Shown here: positions 36,116-49,015 of the stretch, piece after piece | Layout: each line of letters begins with the position of its first letter | How positions within the stretch are numbered: the stretch's first letter is position 1 | From: Solen grandis | Lineage: Eukaryota > Mollusca > Bivalvia > Adapedonta > Solenidae | Length of the DNA stretch: 64,000 bases | Direction: 5' to 3' | NCBI GenBank assembly: GCA_021229015.1 | Contig: CM037782.1 | Coordinates: 45,697,040-45,761,039, forward strand | The notes under the pieces: generated by a model | What the model was told of the DNA's origin: nothing | Seen by the model: only the letters and a program-made list of their open reading frames with translations | Databases searched by the model: none | Made by a program: the position numbers and the translations under genes

Positions 36116-39100
36116 GCTAACCTGGACGGAATGTGAGGAACTACAGTAAAACATCACATGTAAAATACAGGGGGTAATCACAGGTAATGGTTAGGTTGTC
36201 ATCACAGGTATGGGATAGATTATCACATTTCATCACAACAACAAACACATGAAAATGTAAAGTGCCAGACCATACCCAACTGTACAAGTAAATGTTTACA
36301 AAATACATCAGGACTGCCTCCAAACATGAAATTAAAATATCTCGGTTTATATTAAAATGATGTAACATCAGAATGATATTGGTAATTGTGGAAGAATATC
36401 TACCACTGCTACCAAGAATTACAAATAGTATCTACGATTTATTTTAATTTCTCTGACATGAAGTATGTACATCTACTTAACGGTAAGAGCTTGGTATTTC
36501 TGTAGATTTAATTGATATTGCTATATATACATTACATTTTAATTAAAAACCACTTAAGTCACAATAAACCTAGTGTTGATTTTTTTCTCTTGGAATTTCC
36601 ATGATGTTTCTCGAATACTGTTTTATGATAAATTGTTCATATTATATAACACAAGCAATCAAATAACCATAACATTGAAAAACAAATTATAAAATAAAAA
36701 AGCAATCTATGTAAACATTTAGTTACCTTGATGTTAAGAAAAATGAGAAAAGTAAGGATAGTGTATTTGTACATAAAACTCTGGCACCTGTTCAGATTTC
36801 ACTTCTCTGAGATTTTCCTCAACTCAAAAATGAAATTTAAAAAAAAAAATAAAAGAAACTTAAAATGCCATGTCTACAAAACGTGATTATTTTCCTCTAA
36901 CACCCCTAAGCGCTCAGCCATATTACTTGAAATTATTAGTTGAGAACTTTCTCAATTTGAAAAGATGTGTAGATGTGCCAATGCATGCAAGGACAATTAA
37001 GTTGCAAAAAAATACAGATCTCCGGCCTTTCTCACCTCTCCCAACCCTTGTTCAAATTTAAAACATTTATACATAAGAGTTCACCCATTACCACTCAGAC
37101 AAAGTACATTTCAAAATGCAGACCATTTGTTTTACATTTCTCTTTACGTCAATTGGGAAACAAGTTCTTCCAATTTGTACTAATCTTACTTTAAAGTTCC
37201 TGGATTGGACCAGTACTTTGTGTCAGGGAAGGTATTTTAAGCTTCTCCACTGGGGTTCAAACATATCCCTCTCTACCATAATCATATATGCTACCACTGA
37301 ATCAGACCGTCTCTTGTTGTCCCACTGAAAAGCCAAATCAATTCTCAGTTTAAACAGCTTTAACAGTGTTACCTTCTCGAAGACTTGTTAGTCTGAAAGT
37401 TAACTGAATGAAAATTCTGACACCATTGAACATCTGTCATATATATACCTTTTTCAAAATTACCTTGGCCTCTTTAACCTTTACCATGCTATATTTCTTA
37501 ATTGGACTGGTCCAATCATTTTGTACTGTACCATTACATATTTATGGGGGTTCTTGCTGAAAATTTACAGAATGAATAGCAGACCTTTCCCTAAATAATG
37601 AACATATGAGAGGATATTCTGTTTTAATTTATACATTCCTGTATACATTTCCTGGTTAAAACCCTAAGGTATTGAAAGATACTGTTCAATATCAATTTTG
37701 TGGATAACAATGTAGTCAAATGGCAAGCCTTTGAATGCCATTCAAATTTATTTCCCCCATGCTAAAATCATCAATTTTATCAGGAAAGATTTTGATCAAA
37801 GTCATCCATTCTCATTCTGAAGATCAGTGGGAAATACAAAACAGTGTTTCCAGTTTCAAATAAATCAGCTAAACTAATGTCCTACTGAAGTCCAACGTTG
37901 ACGACCCAGCGTTCATCATCTCTTGGATACTAGAATTCACAGAGACATATTTGAAAATGTTGTTTTAAAGGTGCGCTTGCAGGTTTGATTCCTGTTTTAA
38001 GTTCTTTTTTTATATGACATAGATTAATTAATGTAATTAAATGATATTTTTGAGGGGTCAAAATTGAATTAAGACTGAAACAATATATGGTATTGTGAGG
38101 ATACAACTGACCTCTTCAACTTAAATATGGCCTTTACAATGAACAGCAATCTAAGTCTGGTATTAGGACTTTTAAGCCCCAGATTGTACTGAAGTTCAGG
38201 CAAGGACTGTGTTTCCTGACTCTATTATTAGAACCTGTTTACTCTAGTATAATACCAAGCTCATATTCAAATATCACATTTAATTGTAAATAGAATTGAG
38301 ATGCATTATTTAGAATTTGAAAAAAAGTGTGGATTTTATTTTTGAGAACATGGGACCAGACTACTTAATTATTAAGACTAACTCAGTGCAGCACAGTTTA
38401 ACATTTAACATGTTTAAGTATGCCAGTTCAGCAATGGTCGGATATCTTGATTCTGTTATGAATTTTTAAAACAAAATTACTTATATCACTTCATATCACA
38501 TCATACAATCCAAAATATGGTATGGTCTGATATAATGGTGTTTGTCAACAAGCCAACGAATATATTCTTTTATGACAAAAAACATGATCAATATTCACTC
38601 ATACAATAATATACCAATATGGACTATTTTGTAACCAGTTACAAGCATGTAGTGGGAAAGACACACTCTCTCTCTCTCTCTCCACACACATACGCACACA
38701 CAATATAATTTAAGTAAAACAAAAAAAAATTCCAATTTTAAAACCACTGATATTTTAATTATCCCAAGATCAATGACTTAGATACAATAAAATTAATGCT
38801 GATACAAACAACATTACACCGTATTCAATTTAATTTAATTTAAGAAGATACATATCTTACAAGAACAAAAGACTATGATAAAAATATTTTTCCATAAAAC
38901 TTAAAAAAATCAACTTTTAAAAATGAAAATATTTTAAAAAAAATATATACAAGAAAAATATAAAACTGTAAACCAACTAAATATTGTGAAGAAAAAGGAC
39001 AATGAAATCTTAACAAGGAGAGACAAATAAGACACCTTGTGCATCCAGAAAAGTAATGAGATCTCACAACACTATTTTCCCCTAATAAATGTACATTTCT

Positions 39101-40970
39101 GAACCATGGATATTAGATGCAATACACATATGACATAATCATGTATTTCAGACTTTTCTGCATGTACCAATAAAAAAGATCAAAAAAGAGGAAGGCACAA
39201 TTCTATTCTCTGGACAGTGGCACATTTGCATGCACAAATGTTGACGCCATATCTCAAAATATCTGTATAAAGGGCAATGAACCCCAAGGGTGACAAACTA
39301 TTCACAGGATTAAAGATTCTTGTGGGTCATTTTTACAACAGTGTCAAAGTGAGGGGATAATTTGGTCCATACTTGCACCATTGAAGTTAGTACATTTAAA
39401 TAAGAATTCATAACAGGCAAACAACAAGACTACAGGACTCAAAGACTGGACAAAAAATAATTATTTCAAGAAGACGATCTATACCAAAAAAGGCACACAC
39501 ACAAAATAACACATTCAACATAAATATTCCTAAAAACATTTTTGCACTGTCTTTAACATTATAAAGCCTGGAATTCAGCATCTGCATTATTTATCAAGTC
39601 AGTGCCATAGAATCTTTGGGCCACTTCATGATAATGGGCCCGAATGACTTTTCAGACATTTGAAACTCACTATCTGCCTTAATCAATTAATAAAACATTT
39701 TGGACGCCCTCCCCATAGTCACAAAGCTTCGTACCATCACTCTGTAAGTGGCAGCCAATTATGGACCTTGATATTCTTTCGCACAATGGGTGACAGTTAT
39801 CGGAATTCATATGTGGATAGAATGCCAATTATGTAAACAAGTTTCGACAATCTGATTGTGGGACCCATCCTGTTTCCTGTCAAGGGCAAATGGTTTTCAG
39901 CATATGTCAGATACAGTTGCACCATCTGGGTGCCTTTTGTTGCTTATCTATTGCGCCACATGTGGGGCGAAATTTGCACATCAGAAATATGAAATTGATC
40001 AGTAATATTGTGATTAACTGTTCAATAGAAATAACAGAATACGTACCGCAAGTCATCTTTTTCATTTATTTATTTTTTTACCATTATAATACCAATCTCC
40101 TAAACTGACACTGACCTGAAACTGAGGAAACGTAATATGTTGAGTTGAATATATGAATTGTTGTCAAGCTAAGTCGATACAAAAACACTTCTAAAAATAT
40201 ATATATATATGTATGAATTATTGGGATAAATTAAGTACCATAAAATACACACAAGTTTTATGAATTATATCCTAAACCATACACATGAACAAAAATTTAC
40301 AAATTAAATAGCAAGACAAAATATAGCAAATGGATCAAAACTTAAAATTATCCATTCAAGTCTAATAATAAAAATATTAGTAACAGAAATACGTGTGAGA
40401 ACCAAACACCTGTTAAATCTATCATTTAAGGTTGTGACTAAAGAGCCCAGTGGCTGTGTGTACTGATCCTTAACTTGACGGTGGTGAGTTAAAACCCTGG
40501 CATACTATGTACTGGTCCAAATCAGAAACTGTCAAGAATATATTAAGTACAGGCTGCAAATCTTGTTTCTAAACTAAAATACTTGAAATTAGTTAATATT
40601 CATACAGAAGAACAGCATGGTTCCATTTATTCATAATACGTATAGAAATGGCATAAAATTGAACTGCTTGCAACACTGAAAATGTAACTCAGTCTGAATA
40701 TAGATAGAAGTAACATTATAATGGAGCACATCTTAACTAATCTACAGTGTACAAAGACTTTCTTTTTTAATACAGTTAACTTTCCAGCTATGGGGTGATT
40801 TATTAAAATTCAGTTTTCAACCAGATCTGCTACAAGATATTCTCAGGCCAAGCACATTTTTCACTGTTTAGACTGAAGTTATTAAACAATTGAAAACGTG
40901 AGTCTTAAAAAGATTCTGAAGTACATATATATAAAGGTGATCTGGCTTACACTGATTGACAATGTCATGT
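36116..40970. other. AT-rich noncoding sequence
   Basis: No exon recognised on either strand. A (CT)n run lies at 38666-38682. On the minus strand this could include distal 3' UTR of the gene ending at 43131, but no poly(A) site can be chosen from the many TTTATT occurrences. Confidence 0.35.
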
Positions 40971-41179
40971 ACTGTGAAATCATTAATTTTCTTTGGACAC
41001 TAATTTTCGCCAATATAGAGGTGGGTTTTATCTACCAATATTAATCCCCACGAAAACTTGTCTCTTATAAAGACCTCACGTTTTCAAGAACATAGCTCCA
41101 CAAATAAATGTATCCATAAAATACTCTTCGGTATATAATCAACAAATTTAATGTCAACGAAAATTAATGATTTTACAGT
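40971..41179. mobile_element. palindromic MITE with 21-bp terminal inverted repeats
   Basis: The left end ACTGTGAAATCATTAATTTTC and the right end (reverse complement ACTGTAAAATCATTAATTTTC) differ at one base. The 209-bp element has no coding capacity. The interior contains TCGCCAATATAGAGGTGGG. A clear target duplication was not identified. Confidence 0.8.
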
Positions 41180-43130
41180 TTGTGATGTCACTTGATATGA
41201 CTTGTCTTATTTGATTTGTTCACATGTAGTCAGCAATGCAATGCTTCAGTTTCCCTCCTTTCTGAAAATACATTACTCTGCCATGTTTCTCTTCACTTTA
41301 TTTACAAACTACACACATGTTTACTTAGCAGATTCAAAGGTCACCAAATCTAGTAATACCACAAAACTAGCAGAGAAAACTTTTTTTCTAACAACAGATT
41401 AAATCAGGCCATTTCATACAACAATGGAAATAATTCGAGAAAACCATTCAATCAAGTCTTAAGGTTTAGACTTTTAATATATTTTATTGTAAAGCACTTT
41501 GCTTATCTTGCAAACATGGAAACACTTTCTCTACAGACAAAGACAGCATCCTCACTGCTTATTGCTCAATCTATTTTCGTTATTTCAAATAGAATTTATT
41601 CAATCTATTACTTTCCTGAGTGTATTAACAAAGTTTTGCAGACCCACTCGATGAAAAAAAAAAAAGCAATTGGAAGAAAGAGAAATTTGCTGCAAGATGA
41701 AATAAGTAGGAGATGCCAAAAATGGTTTAGTAAGGAAGGATGGAAAGACATTTGTAACGAGGAATACACTTTTGAAAAATTACATTTCTGAAAGGGAGAA
41801 GCTTGATGAAACTCGAAACACCCCTGGAGGTAATTCATAACCTTGCATACATCAGCAATTTAAATATACTGAAAGGCAAAAGCAAGTTTACACCCGATTT
41901 ATTTCAGTGTTTTTATCACAACAGTTGAAAAAAGATTTTTTTTAAAACTTCATAAAAAAATCATTTTGACTTGAGAAAAACGGAAAGATGTAAAGGATGC
42001 ATCAATAAAAATTAAATCAGAGGGTAAAATACCTTGAAGGAATAAGATCTTGGTTTCGACAGCAAACTGATATTTATTTGTTTGAATTTGGCTTCAGGCG
42101 GACAGCAAACCTTGCCACTCTGATTGTAAACACATGTAGATGTTGTGGTTTGAAAATCTTTCATATAAATGTAATAAATAAATGGAAATGTATCATGTAC
42201 AAAAGAATACCTTGTAGACCATATTGATGATTAGTTTCTAAATGTTATCTATAATAAAAATACTTACTCATTTACTAAAATCAGTATGTACCTTTAGGTG
42301 TCTTGAATTGAAAGTTTCCGTCAGTAATATTTCAACAATATACATGTACAACTATTGATGTCATGGATGGGATGAAAAATAAGTCATTCAAGAACTTCAC
42401 TTCCATTGTAAACATTCTTTTGCCTCCCAGTATAAAACAGTTTCACTTCTTATGAGACACAGAAAGCTAATTTTTCTAGGAGTACTCATGGTGAATAAGT
42501 CTCAAACAAAATACTGATAAATAGTCAACAGATCAAACCAGACCAGCCTGTGAAAAACTTGCCTGCTGATCTAGTTTTGAACTGGTCGCAGAGGTCATTT
42601 TTCTTTATAACTTTCATGTTGTAATGGATGAACTTTCATTGATATATATGTATATGGAAAAACCTAACTAGCAACAATAAACAGATACACATGTATATAG
42701 CAAATATGTAAAGGATAAAAATATCATGGGCATTGGTTTAAAACAGTGATTCTAACAAAAACTTGAATCTTTATAATGGGACAGGAAATGGTTGTTTTGT
42801 TTACACTGATGCAGTGTGGGTAATTTCATTCAATGGCTGTATAGAAGATAACTCCTCAGACATGCACACATTTAAACTATGCATTGCCTATTAGTATCTT
42901 TGATATATAGATAGATGTACATATTTTTAAGATCAAAAAAGTAGTGAGTTAAAATCATCCTTCACATGAAATATCTTAAACTAGATCAACAAGACTCTTC
43001 ACCATGAGATGTGTCCACAAACGTTATCCTTTCCTGTTTATCCTAACTTCAGATATAGACAGAGTTGGTTGGAGATCTTGGCATGAATCATGACAGAGAG
43101 ACAGACGGATGCAAAAACAGCTGGAGGTTC
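41180..43130 (-). other. probable 3' UTR or flank of minus-strand gene
   Basis: Downstream of the stop at 43131. Several minus-strand AATAAA signals exist, for example near 42074, 41888 and 41301; which one is used is unknown. A degraded piece resembling the TTAA-MITE interior (ACCAGCCTGTGAAAAACTTGC) lies near 42545. No gene seen. Confidence 0.3.
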
Positions 43131-43281
43131 TCAATACTGGCGTCTATCCCTCTCTCGAAGCTGTAGGCGAATATTTGTAGAGACATCATTGAAAGTGCTT
43201 GTGCTATTTATTGAGAAGTCCGAGGTGCGATTGAACTGACGTTTTGCCCCGCCGTATCGTTCATCTTGGCTGTTTGTTTGC
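43131..43281 (-). CDS. terminal coding exon, protein of unknown function
   Basis: A classic acceptor, TTTTTTCAATATGTTGCAG, precedes the exon. It begins with one base completing a codon, then 49 codons and TGA at 43131-43133. Codon usage is distinctly GC-richer than the flanks (CGA TAC GGC GGG GCA), as expected for real coding sequence. The peptide is hydrophilic: QTNSQDERYGGAKRQFNRTS at the start, a Ser/Thr/Asn-rich middle, and a basic end LQLRERDRRQY. There is no signal peptide or membrane segment. It joins in phase with the exon at 52197-52242. I do not recognise the family; it may be the tail of a longer protein whose other exons I missed. A competing frame gives a shorter tail and fits no upstream exon. 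Confidence 0.55.
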
Positions 43282-44325
43282 CTGCAACATATTGAAAAAA
43301 TACGTTGTCAGAGGCGAGAAAAAACGGTTCTTCCATCCAATCACTCCCAAGTGCATTAAGAGATACCAGAAATGTATGTGGAGTGTAAAATAAACAAATC
43401 CTGTGGCAGGATCTTTTGTCTAATGTGTCAATTCTCATACATTATTGAATATTTCTGTCCATAAAGTATACTACTGGAGGCTGCTTGGCTTATAGACTCC
43501 ACTTACACGCCTGCCCACTGGTATTATACCATGACAATCATCCAAAGATGATCTAGAACCTAAAGTGTTGTATGGATTATAGAGCACTGTATCTCAAATT
43601 CTCCCCAATCACAAACAAAAGACGACTAGTCCATTTCAGATAAAAATTCTGCAGCAATTTTTACGGCTTAGATAAATAAGAAAGAAATGTCTAAGAAATT
43701 ATCGTGACTTCATCTACAGTCCCGAAAAGCTGTTAAAACAAGATCCTAAATTTGCGAAGCTCACATTGGAATGATGCTGGAGAAACTGGTACTAAATTAG
43801 TTTCTATATTTATTAAACTTGGTGCTAAAAATGTCACCGCATCCTGACAATCAATTGCAAAAGGTTTTTCGTGAAGTATTTAAATATTAATGTAACTTAA
43901 TATGTCTGGAAAATTGCAATTCAAAATAAAAATGACTGAAAATATGCTTTTTGTAACTAAAAAGAAGTTAACTGAAAAAAAAAGTGCTTTTATTTATTTC
44001 ATTTTTTGTGTGTGCAAAACATATGTTTGAGTTTGAACTGTTTTGATGCAATAGAAACAAGAATTAATTATTGACAAAGGTCAATACTGACAGGGAATCA
44101 TACAATGTAAATTCAGGAAGCTGGCATCATAATTTCAAAATATTTCAATCAATAATAAACAAAAGTCAAGGTCACATGAAGGTCAAAGTCACAACTGTCT
44201 CAGTAATTATGAAGCCATTCAAATAAATACTGAGAGTGAGCAGGAACTAAAACATATAAAAGGATAATTATAACACACTGGGATGAAATGGGTCAGTATG
44301 TAATTTGACAGTACAAAAAGATTCC
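43282..44325 (-). other. intron, upstream of terminal exon
   Basis: A donor-like GCGT|GTAAGT at 43502 follows a 52-nt open segment, but its phase does not fit the terminal exon. Otherwise AT-rich without features. Confidence 0.35.
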
Positions 44326-44567
44326 TTAACCCTTTCCCTCATATAGACTCATTTTGACGCACTAAATAGGTACCACATAAAGCCTGATCTGCAGAAAACC
44401 ACAGTTAAACCTTACCAAATTTAATTGCAAAATCCTCATTTCCAGACCACTGAGGAGCAGCGAACAGCATAAAACCTGATCAGCCTGTGAGTTACTCGCA
44501 GGCTGATCTGGTTTTACGTTGTTCGCATAGGTCTTTTCATGGTTTCCTCTATGAGGGAAAGGGTTAA
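44326..44567 (+). mobile_element. TTAA-flanked MITE, copy 1
   Basis: Starts TTAACCCTTTCCCTCATA and ends with the exact inverse TATGAGGGAAAGGGTTAA (242 bp), flanked by TTAA at both ends. TTAA target sites and CCCTTT termini are the hallmark of piggyBac-type elements. The interior holds a long palindrome, GATCAGCCTGTGAG and CTCGCAGGCTGATC. No coding capacity. The open frame across it is chance. Confidence 0.85.
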
Positions 44568-44782
44568 ATAAACACTTGGAGCCAATATGGAATGTCAAAG
44601 TCAGGATGAACATTATAATCACATGGTATACAGTTTAACCGGTATTAATGGCCACCTGAATTAAGCTGTCAACCTGCATTTAGCGGTCAATTTTAATAAA
44701 TCCAAAATGTAGCATCTTTAAACTTCATTTAGCCATCACCTCTGTTAAGTGGCAACTTTCTCCTGTTTCCTTGACTGACTGC

Positions 44783-44931
44783 TTAACCCTTTCCCTCATA
44801 GAGGACACCATGAAAAGACCTATGCGAACAGCATAAAACCAGATCAGCCTGTGAGTAACTCTCTGCAGATCAGGCTTTATGTGGTACCTACTGAGTGCGT
44901 CAAAATGAGTCTATATGAGGGAAAGGGTTAA
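44783..44931 (-). mobile_element. TTAA-flanked MITE, copy 2 (internal deletion)
   Basis: Same family in reverse orientation, 149 bp. Ends TTAACCCTTTCCCTCATA and ATATGAGGGAAAGGGTTAA. The middle jumps from CAGCCTGTGAGTAACTC to TCTGCAGATCAGGC, deleting about 90 bp. Confidence 0.85.
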
Positions 44932-45589
44932 GACAGGTTTGGCTATATTTGAGATTTACTTTCTGATTAGACCTCCTCCCTATCAAAATATCTTTAAAAC
45001 ATTATTTGCTTTCAAATGGATACTGAAAAAACAAAACAAAAAAAAACATTGGTCAGAAATCACAATCATTCCTTTGCATACTAGCTGCCTGATATAAAAT
45101 TCATATGCATCCCAGTATATATATATATACACCAGTAAATATGGATTTTGCAGTAATGGACCACAATACAGCTCATAAAAATATCTGTTGACATGCAAAA
45201 CCATGATTATTGTTACTCTGATATAGGGAAGTACATGAAGATAAGTGATGCTGAATGTGGAAAATGATACCATCATATACTGCAGCAGAACAGAGACAGA
45301 AAAATGTTTAACAACCAGATCAGAACACAGGGTGTTCTAATGGACTGTATATCTATTACGATGACGGATGGCTATCTTTACAACACTTAAAATAACCGAG
45401 TATCACTGACGCATCAGAACATGGCAATACATGGCCACACGAATTGCGAAAACATGGTTGCATCATACATAAGGGATGTTATTATTGCTATAGGCACGTA
45501 TGGAATTTGTTTGTGCAGTCAAAAATATAACAGAACAAAGTTACCTCAAAGACCATAACCAGGCCTTTGTGACAAAAACAATTAAAAAA

Positions 45590-45825
45590 TTAACCTTTTC
45601 CCCCATAGGGGACACCATGAAAAGATCTATGCGAACAACATAAAACCAGATCAGCCTGCAAGTAACTCGCAGGCTGATCAGGTTTTATGCTGTTCGCTGC
45701 TCCTCAGTGGTCTGGAAATGAGGACTTTATAATTAAATTTGGTAATGTTTAACTGTGGTTTTCTGCAGATCAGGCTTTATGTGATTGAGTGCATCAAAAT
45801 GAGTCTATATGAGGGAAAGGGGCAA
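45590..45825 (-). mobile_element. TTAA-flanked MITE, copy 3 (degraded end)
   Basis: Reverse orientation. The left end is TTAACCTTTTCCCCCATA and the right end GAGGGAAAGGGGCAA, with the right TTAA lost. It has the full interior palindrome TCGCAGGCTGATCAGG. Confidence 0.8.
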
Positions 45826-47906
45826 AACAGTGCATCAACATAAATATACCAACAATGTGAATTATATAGATAGCATGCATGGAATAGATTGGCAAAACAA
45901 TGTCACACATTTTCTAATAAAGCTGACAAATTTCATTAAATAAATAAGGGATGTGCCAATAATTCCTGAATCTGTATTAAACAACAATTATTTAAAAATG
46001 TGCCCTTAACTGACATATTCAACATAAGATTTATATGGTGGTTATAATGCCATACTCATGAAAAAAAGAGTACTTTGAAAAATTAAAACAACATGGAGAA
46101 CCTTTTAGTACAATAACATAACTGATATGTGCTCAGTTCTATTTGTTAGGAATTCAGATTAAAGAAACTGCAAAACTGACTACCTACATAAAAATATGAC
46201 ACTGATCAATGGATTTTAAAACAATTATATCCTCAAAAATTGCAGTATGTGTAATATTAGTAAGTAAACTATGTATCCAGGGTTTCAGTATAAAATGGCA
46301 TGAGAAGTTTTTAACTGTTGGAAACAAAATGGCTGAATCCAAAAGGTCATTATCTCAACTTTTCATTCTTACCTACACTGAACTTTCTAAGTTTAATATA
46401 TCTGAAAGCGTGAGTTCAGGCCATGTTTGTCATTCAAGAATTCAACAGAGATCTGGATAGTGACTGATATAGGTATTTCAATATAGGTATGGATGCCTCC
46501 GTGCATTCGGGGTCTTCCTCCACCTGTAATTAGCTGGACATCGCTATATGACTGAAATAATGTTGAAGCGACAGTAAACTCAAATAGTCAAGTCAAAATG
46601 TTTAATACCCAGAACATTGTGCACTACTGGTATTCATCAAAATGCAATGTGAACACAAACTGGACATAAAGATGTATGCAGCTAATCAAACACAATCATA
46701 TTTTTGTAACATATTATAATTTTGTTACCTGTTAACCCTTTTTTGCTTTAAGAGTATTTTTTTTATTTTTCATTTTTTTTTTTTAAATTTTGAAGACCTT
46801 TCTCAATAATCTATTATTATCAACACTTGTGAGACAACCCTCTTAATTCATCCAATTATAATGGTGTTTAATTTCATGGCATAATTACTTCTGTCTGATT
46901 TAAGTGCCACAAATTGCTTCAAAATGTGTTTCCATAGGAATGCAGGCCACAATCAGTTTCAGACTTGCACAATGATTACCATGTTTGGAATGTGACATGA
47001 CAGAAAATCATTAAAACTTCCTTTAATTACTGTTTCTGACATCCAGAAAGCAATCACAGTCCAGAAGTTGATCTTGACATGGAGCTGACACCTAATTTTT
47101 CAGGTCAATGACACTTTTGTATCAATAATAACAATATTATCTAAGCAAGGTTACCCTCTTAACTAATCTATCAAACATTTTATGCAAGAAACAATATTAA
47201 CATTCTCAGGACTCTATACACAGATTTTCTGTGACAGGAAATATCAAAATGTAAAGTGTTTCTGAGAATTTGATGCATTGTCTAACCTTTTAGTCTGGCT
47301 GTTTCCCAGAAAAACGCCAAAACTGCTCTTTAGAGGAAAGCATATTACCTAAAACTACAGGAAATTTACATATCTGACATTTCCCTGATCGGTAAAAATC
47401 ACAAACAAAAGAGACAAAAGTTTTATATAAATTCAGATTCTGTGCAAACTGAGAAATAAGATTCAGTCAAACATGCACAAGACGTGAGACAGATGATCAA
47501 CATACATGTATCTTTCAAAGCATAGAGATGAAAATTAAGTAAGATGCTGAGAATGATGTCACATGCATAAAACAAACCTGAACAGTTTTGTAGGCAGGAG
47601 ATACATTTCCTTGATTTACAGTTTCATGTACCTAAACAAAACTTATTGACATTTCATAAATATACAACTTATTTCCAAGCATATAATTAATCTACCATGA
47701 AAAGAATGTAATGTATGGAGAAAATACGGGAAAAGTTAAAAATCCAAGCCCAAAATAATGTTTCTCAAATAAATAAATGCATCTTATAACTGATATACCA
47801 AAAATTAAGAGTATTCAAGACAAGAACTGATGGTATTATGGACGTTTTTTGGGGGGATTTTTTCATCACAAGAGTGTTCTTTGGAACACATGACTGTATC
47901 ACCCAT
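45826..47906. other. intronic sequence with SINE tail
   Basis: A SINE-tail fragment at 46470-46580 contains CGGGGTCTTCCTCC and GGACATCGCTATATGACTG. A minus-strand donor-like GTGTAG|GTAAGA near 46370 has no in-phase exon. A lone GTTAACCCTTTTTTGC near 46733 resembles one MITE end. Nothing else seen. Confidence 0.35.
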
Positions 47907-48146
47907 TTAACCCTTTCCCTCATATAGACTCATTTTGACGCCCTCAATAGGTATCACATAAAGCCTGATCTGCAGAAAACCAGTTAAACCTTACCAAATT
48001 TATTTACAAAATCCTCATTTCCAGACCACTGAGGAGCAGCGAACAGCATAAAACCTGATCAGCCTGCGAGTTACTCGCAGGTTGATCTGGTTTTATGTTG
48101 TTCGCATAGGTCTTTTCATGGTTTCCTCTATGAGGGAAAGGGTTAA
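47907..48146 (+). mobile_element. TTAA-flanked MITE, copy 4
   Basis: Full-length, 240 bp, same orientation and interior as copy 1. The palindrome GATCAGCCTGCGAG-TTA-CTCGCAGG is almost perfect. TTAA present at both ends. Confidence 0.87.
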
Positions 48147-48179
48147 TAATGGTATACAGGTAACTTTAATGTTTGATAC

Positions 48180-48343
48180 TTAACCCTTTACCTCATACAG
48201 ATCCGTTACAGTGCAAGGAGTCTACACAACAAATGAAACCTGCCACTAAATTCATTGCTTCATAAACCATTTAAAGTTAAGAAAATTGATAATAATTCAA
48301 TGTCGTAAATTTTTACATACATACTCATGAGGTTAAGGGTTAA
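48180..48343. mobile_element. TTAA-flanked MITE, related second subfamily
   Basis: 164 bp, only 33 bases after copy 4. Ends TTAACCCTTTACCTCAT and ATGAGGTTAAGGGTTAA are imperfect inverses. The interior differs from copies 1-4. TTAA at both ends. Confidence 0.7.
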
Positions 48344-49015
48344 CCCAGGCAATACTAATTGTAATAAAATACCATCAATATAAAGGCCAGTTCTATAGGA
48401 ATGTGAGAAAGACAAAGGCATCCTGTCTGAATGATAGGACCTTCTATATACACTCGAAATTGGGGCAATCTGTGCCAAAAAGGAAGCTAATGTTTTCTGC
48501 TCATTTGCGATTGGTTCCCTTTTTAATAACGAACAAGTAAAGTATTCTAAGTTTAGAGTAAATATGTTTGACAGTTTTAAAGAAATGAACCTGAACAAAA
48601 ACTTAACTAACGCTGACACCTATGCCGAGAGAGTGTCATGACAACAGTTCTACATTTTTTCTTCAAAAGTGGAGTCAATTATGTTCTGTATAAGAATATA
48701 AATAAATTCTGTGATTTGAGACATTTAAGATGTAGCCATTTAAAAATGAAGAAAGATCAGAAAACTAGATATAACGCAAAACAATGCTAAGGGATGAAAT
48801 AATAACATACAACATGTGCTTTTTCAGCCTTCCATCTCAAACCTTGTAAGGTTGGAGTATAAAAAATAAAAACATCACAAAATGGAAATCATCCATCAAA
48901 TACACAAGTAAATAGGGTTTCACTTAGCAATCCTCATTAAATATTGAACAGTATATAATGATGCTCTATTTCGGATCCACTTTAACAGATCATAGTGCCT
49001 TGTAACTATAGATAA
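48344..49015. other. intronic sequence
   Basis: A minus-strand frame of 119 codons (48260-48619) has a GTG start, runs through a MITE and lacks splice support in phase. I see no gene. Confidence 0.35.

Noticed and set aside
36870..37328. Overlapping plus-strand frames of 63-73 codons
   Set aside because: Three overlapping frames in AT-rich DNA with no signals; typical chance frames.
42529..42610. Piece resembling the TTAA-MITE interior
   Set aside because: Only a short similar stretch (CAGCCTGTGAAAAACTTGC ... GCTGATCT) without ends; too weak to call an element.
43502..43560. Candidate exon (SRSSLDDCHGIIPVGRR) with a GTAAGT donor on minus
   Set aside because: It ends in phase 0 while the terminal exon needs two carried bases; the other frames contain stops.
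48260..48619. 119-codon minus-strand open frame
   Set aside because: GTG start, runs through a TTAA-flanked MITE, and possible splice sites do not keep the phase of neighbouring exons.
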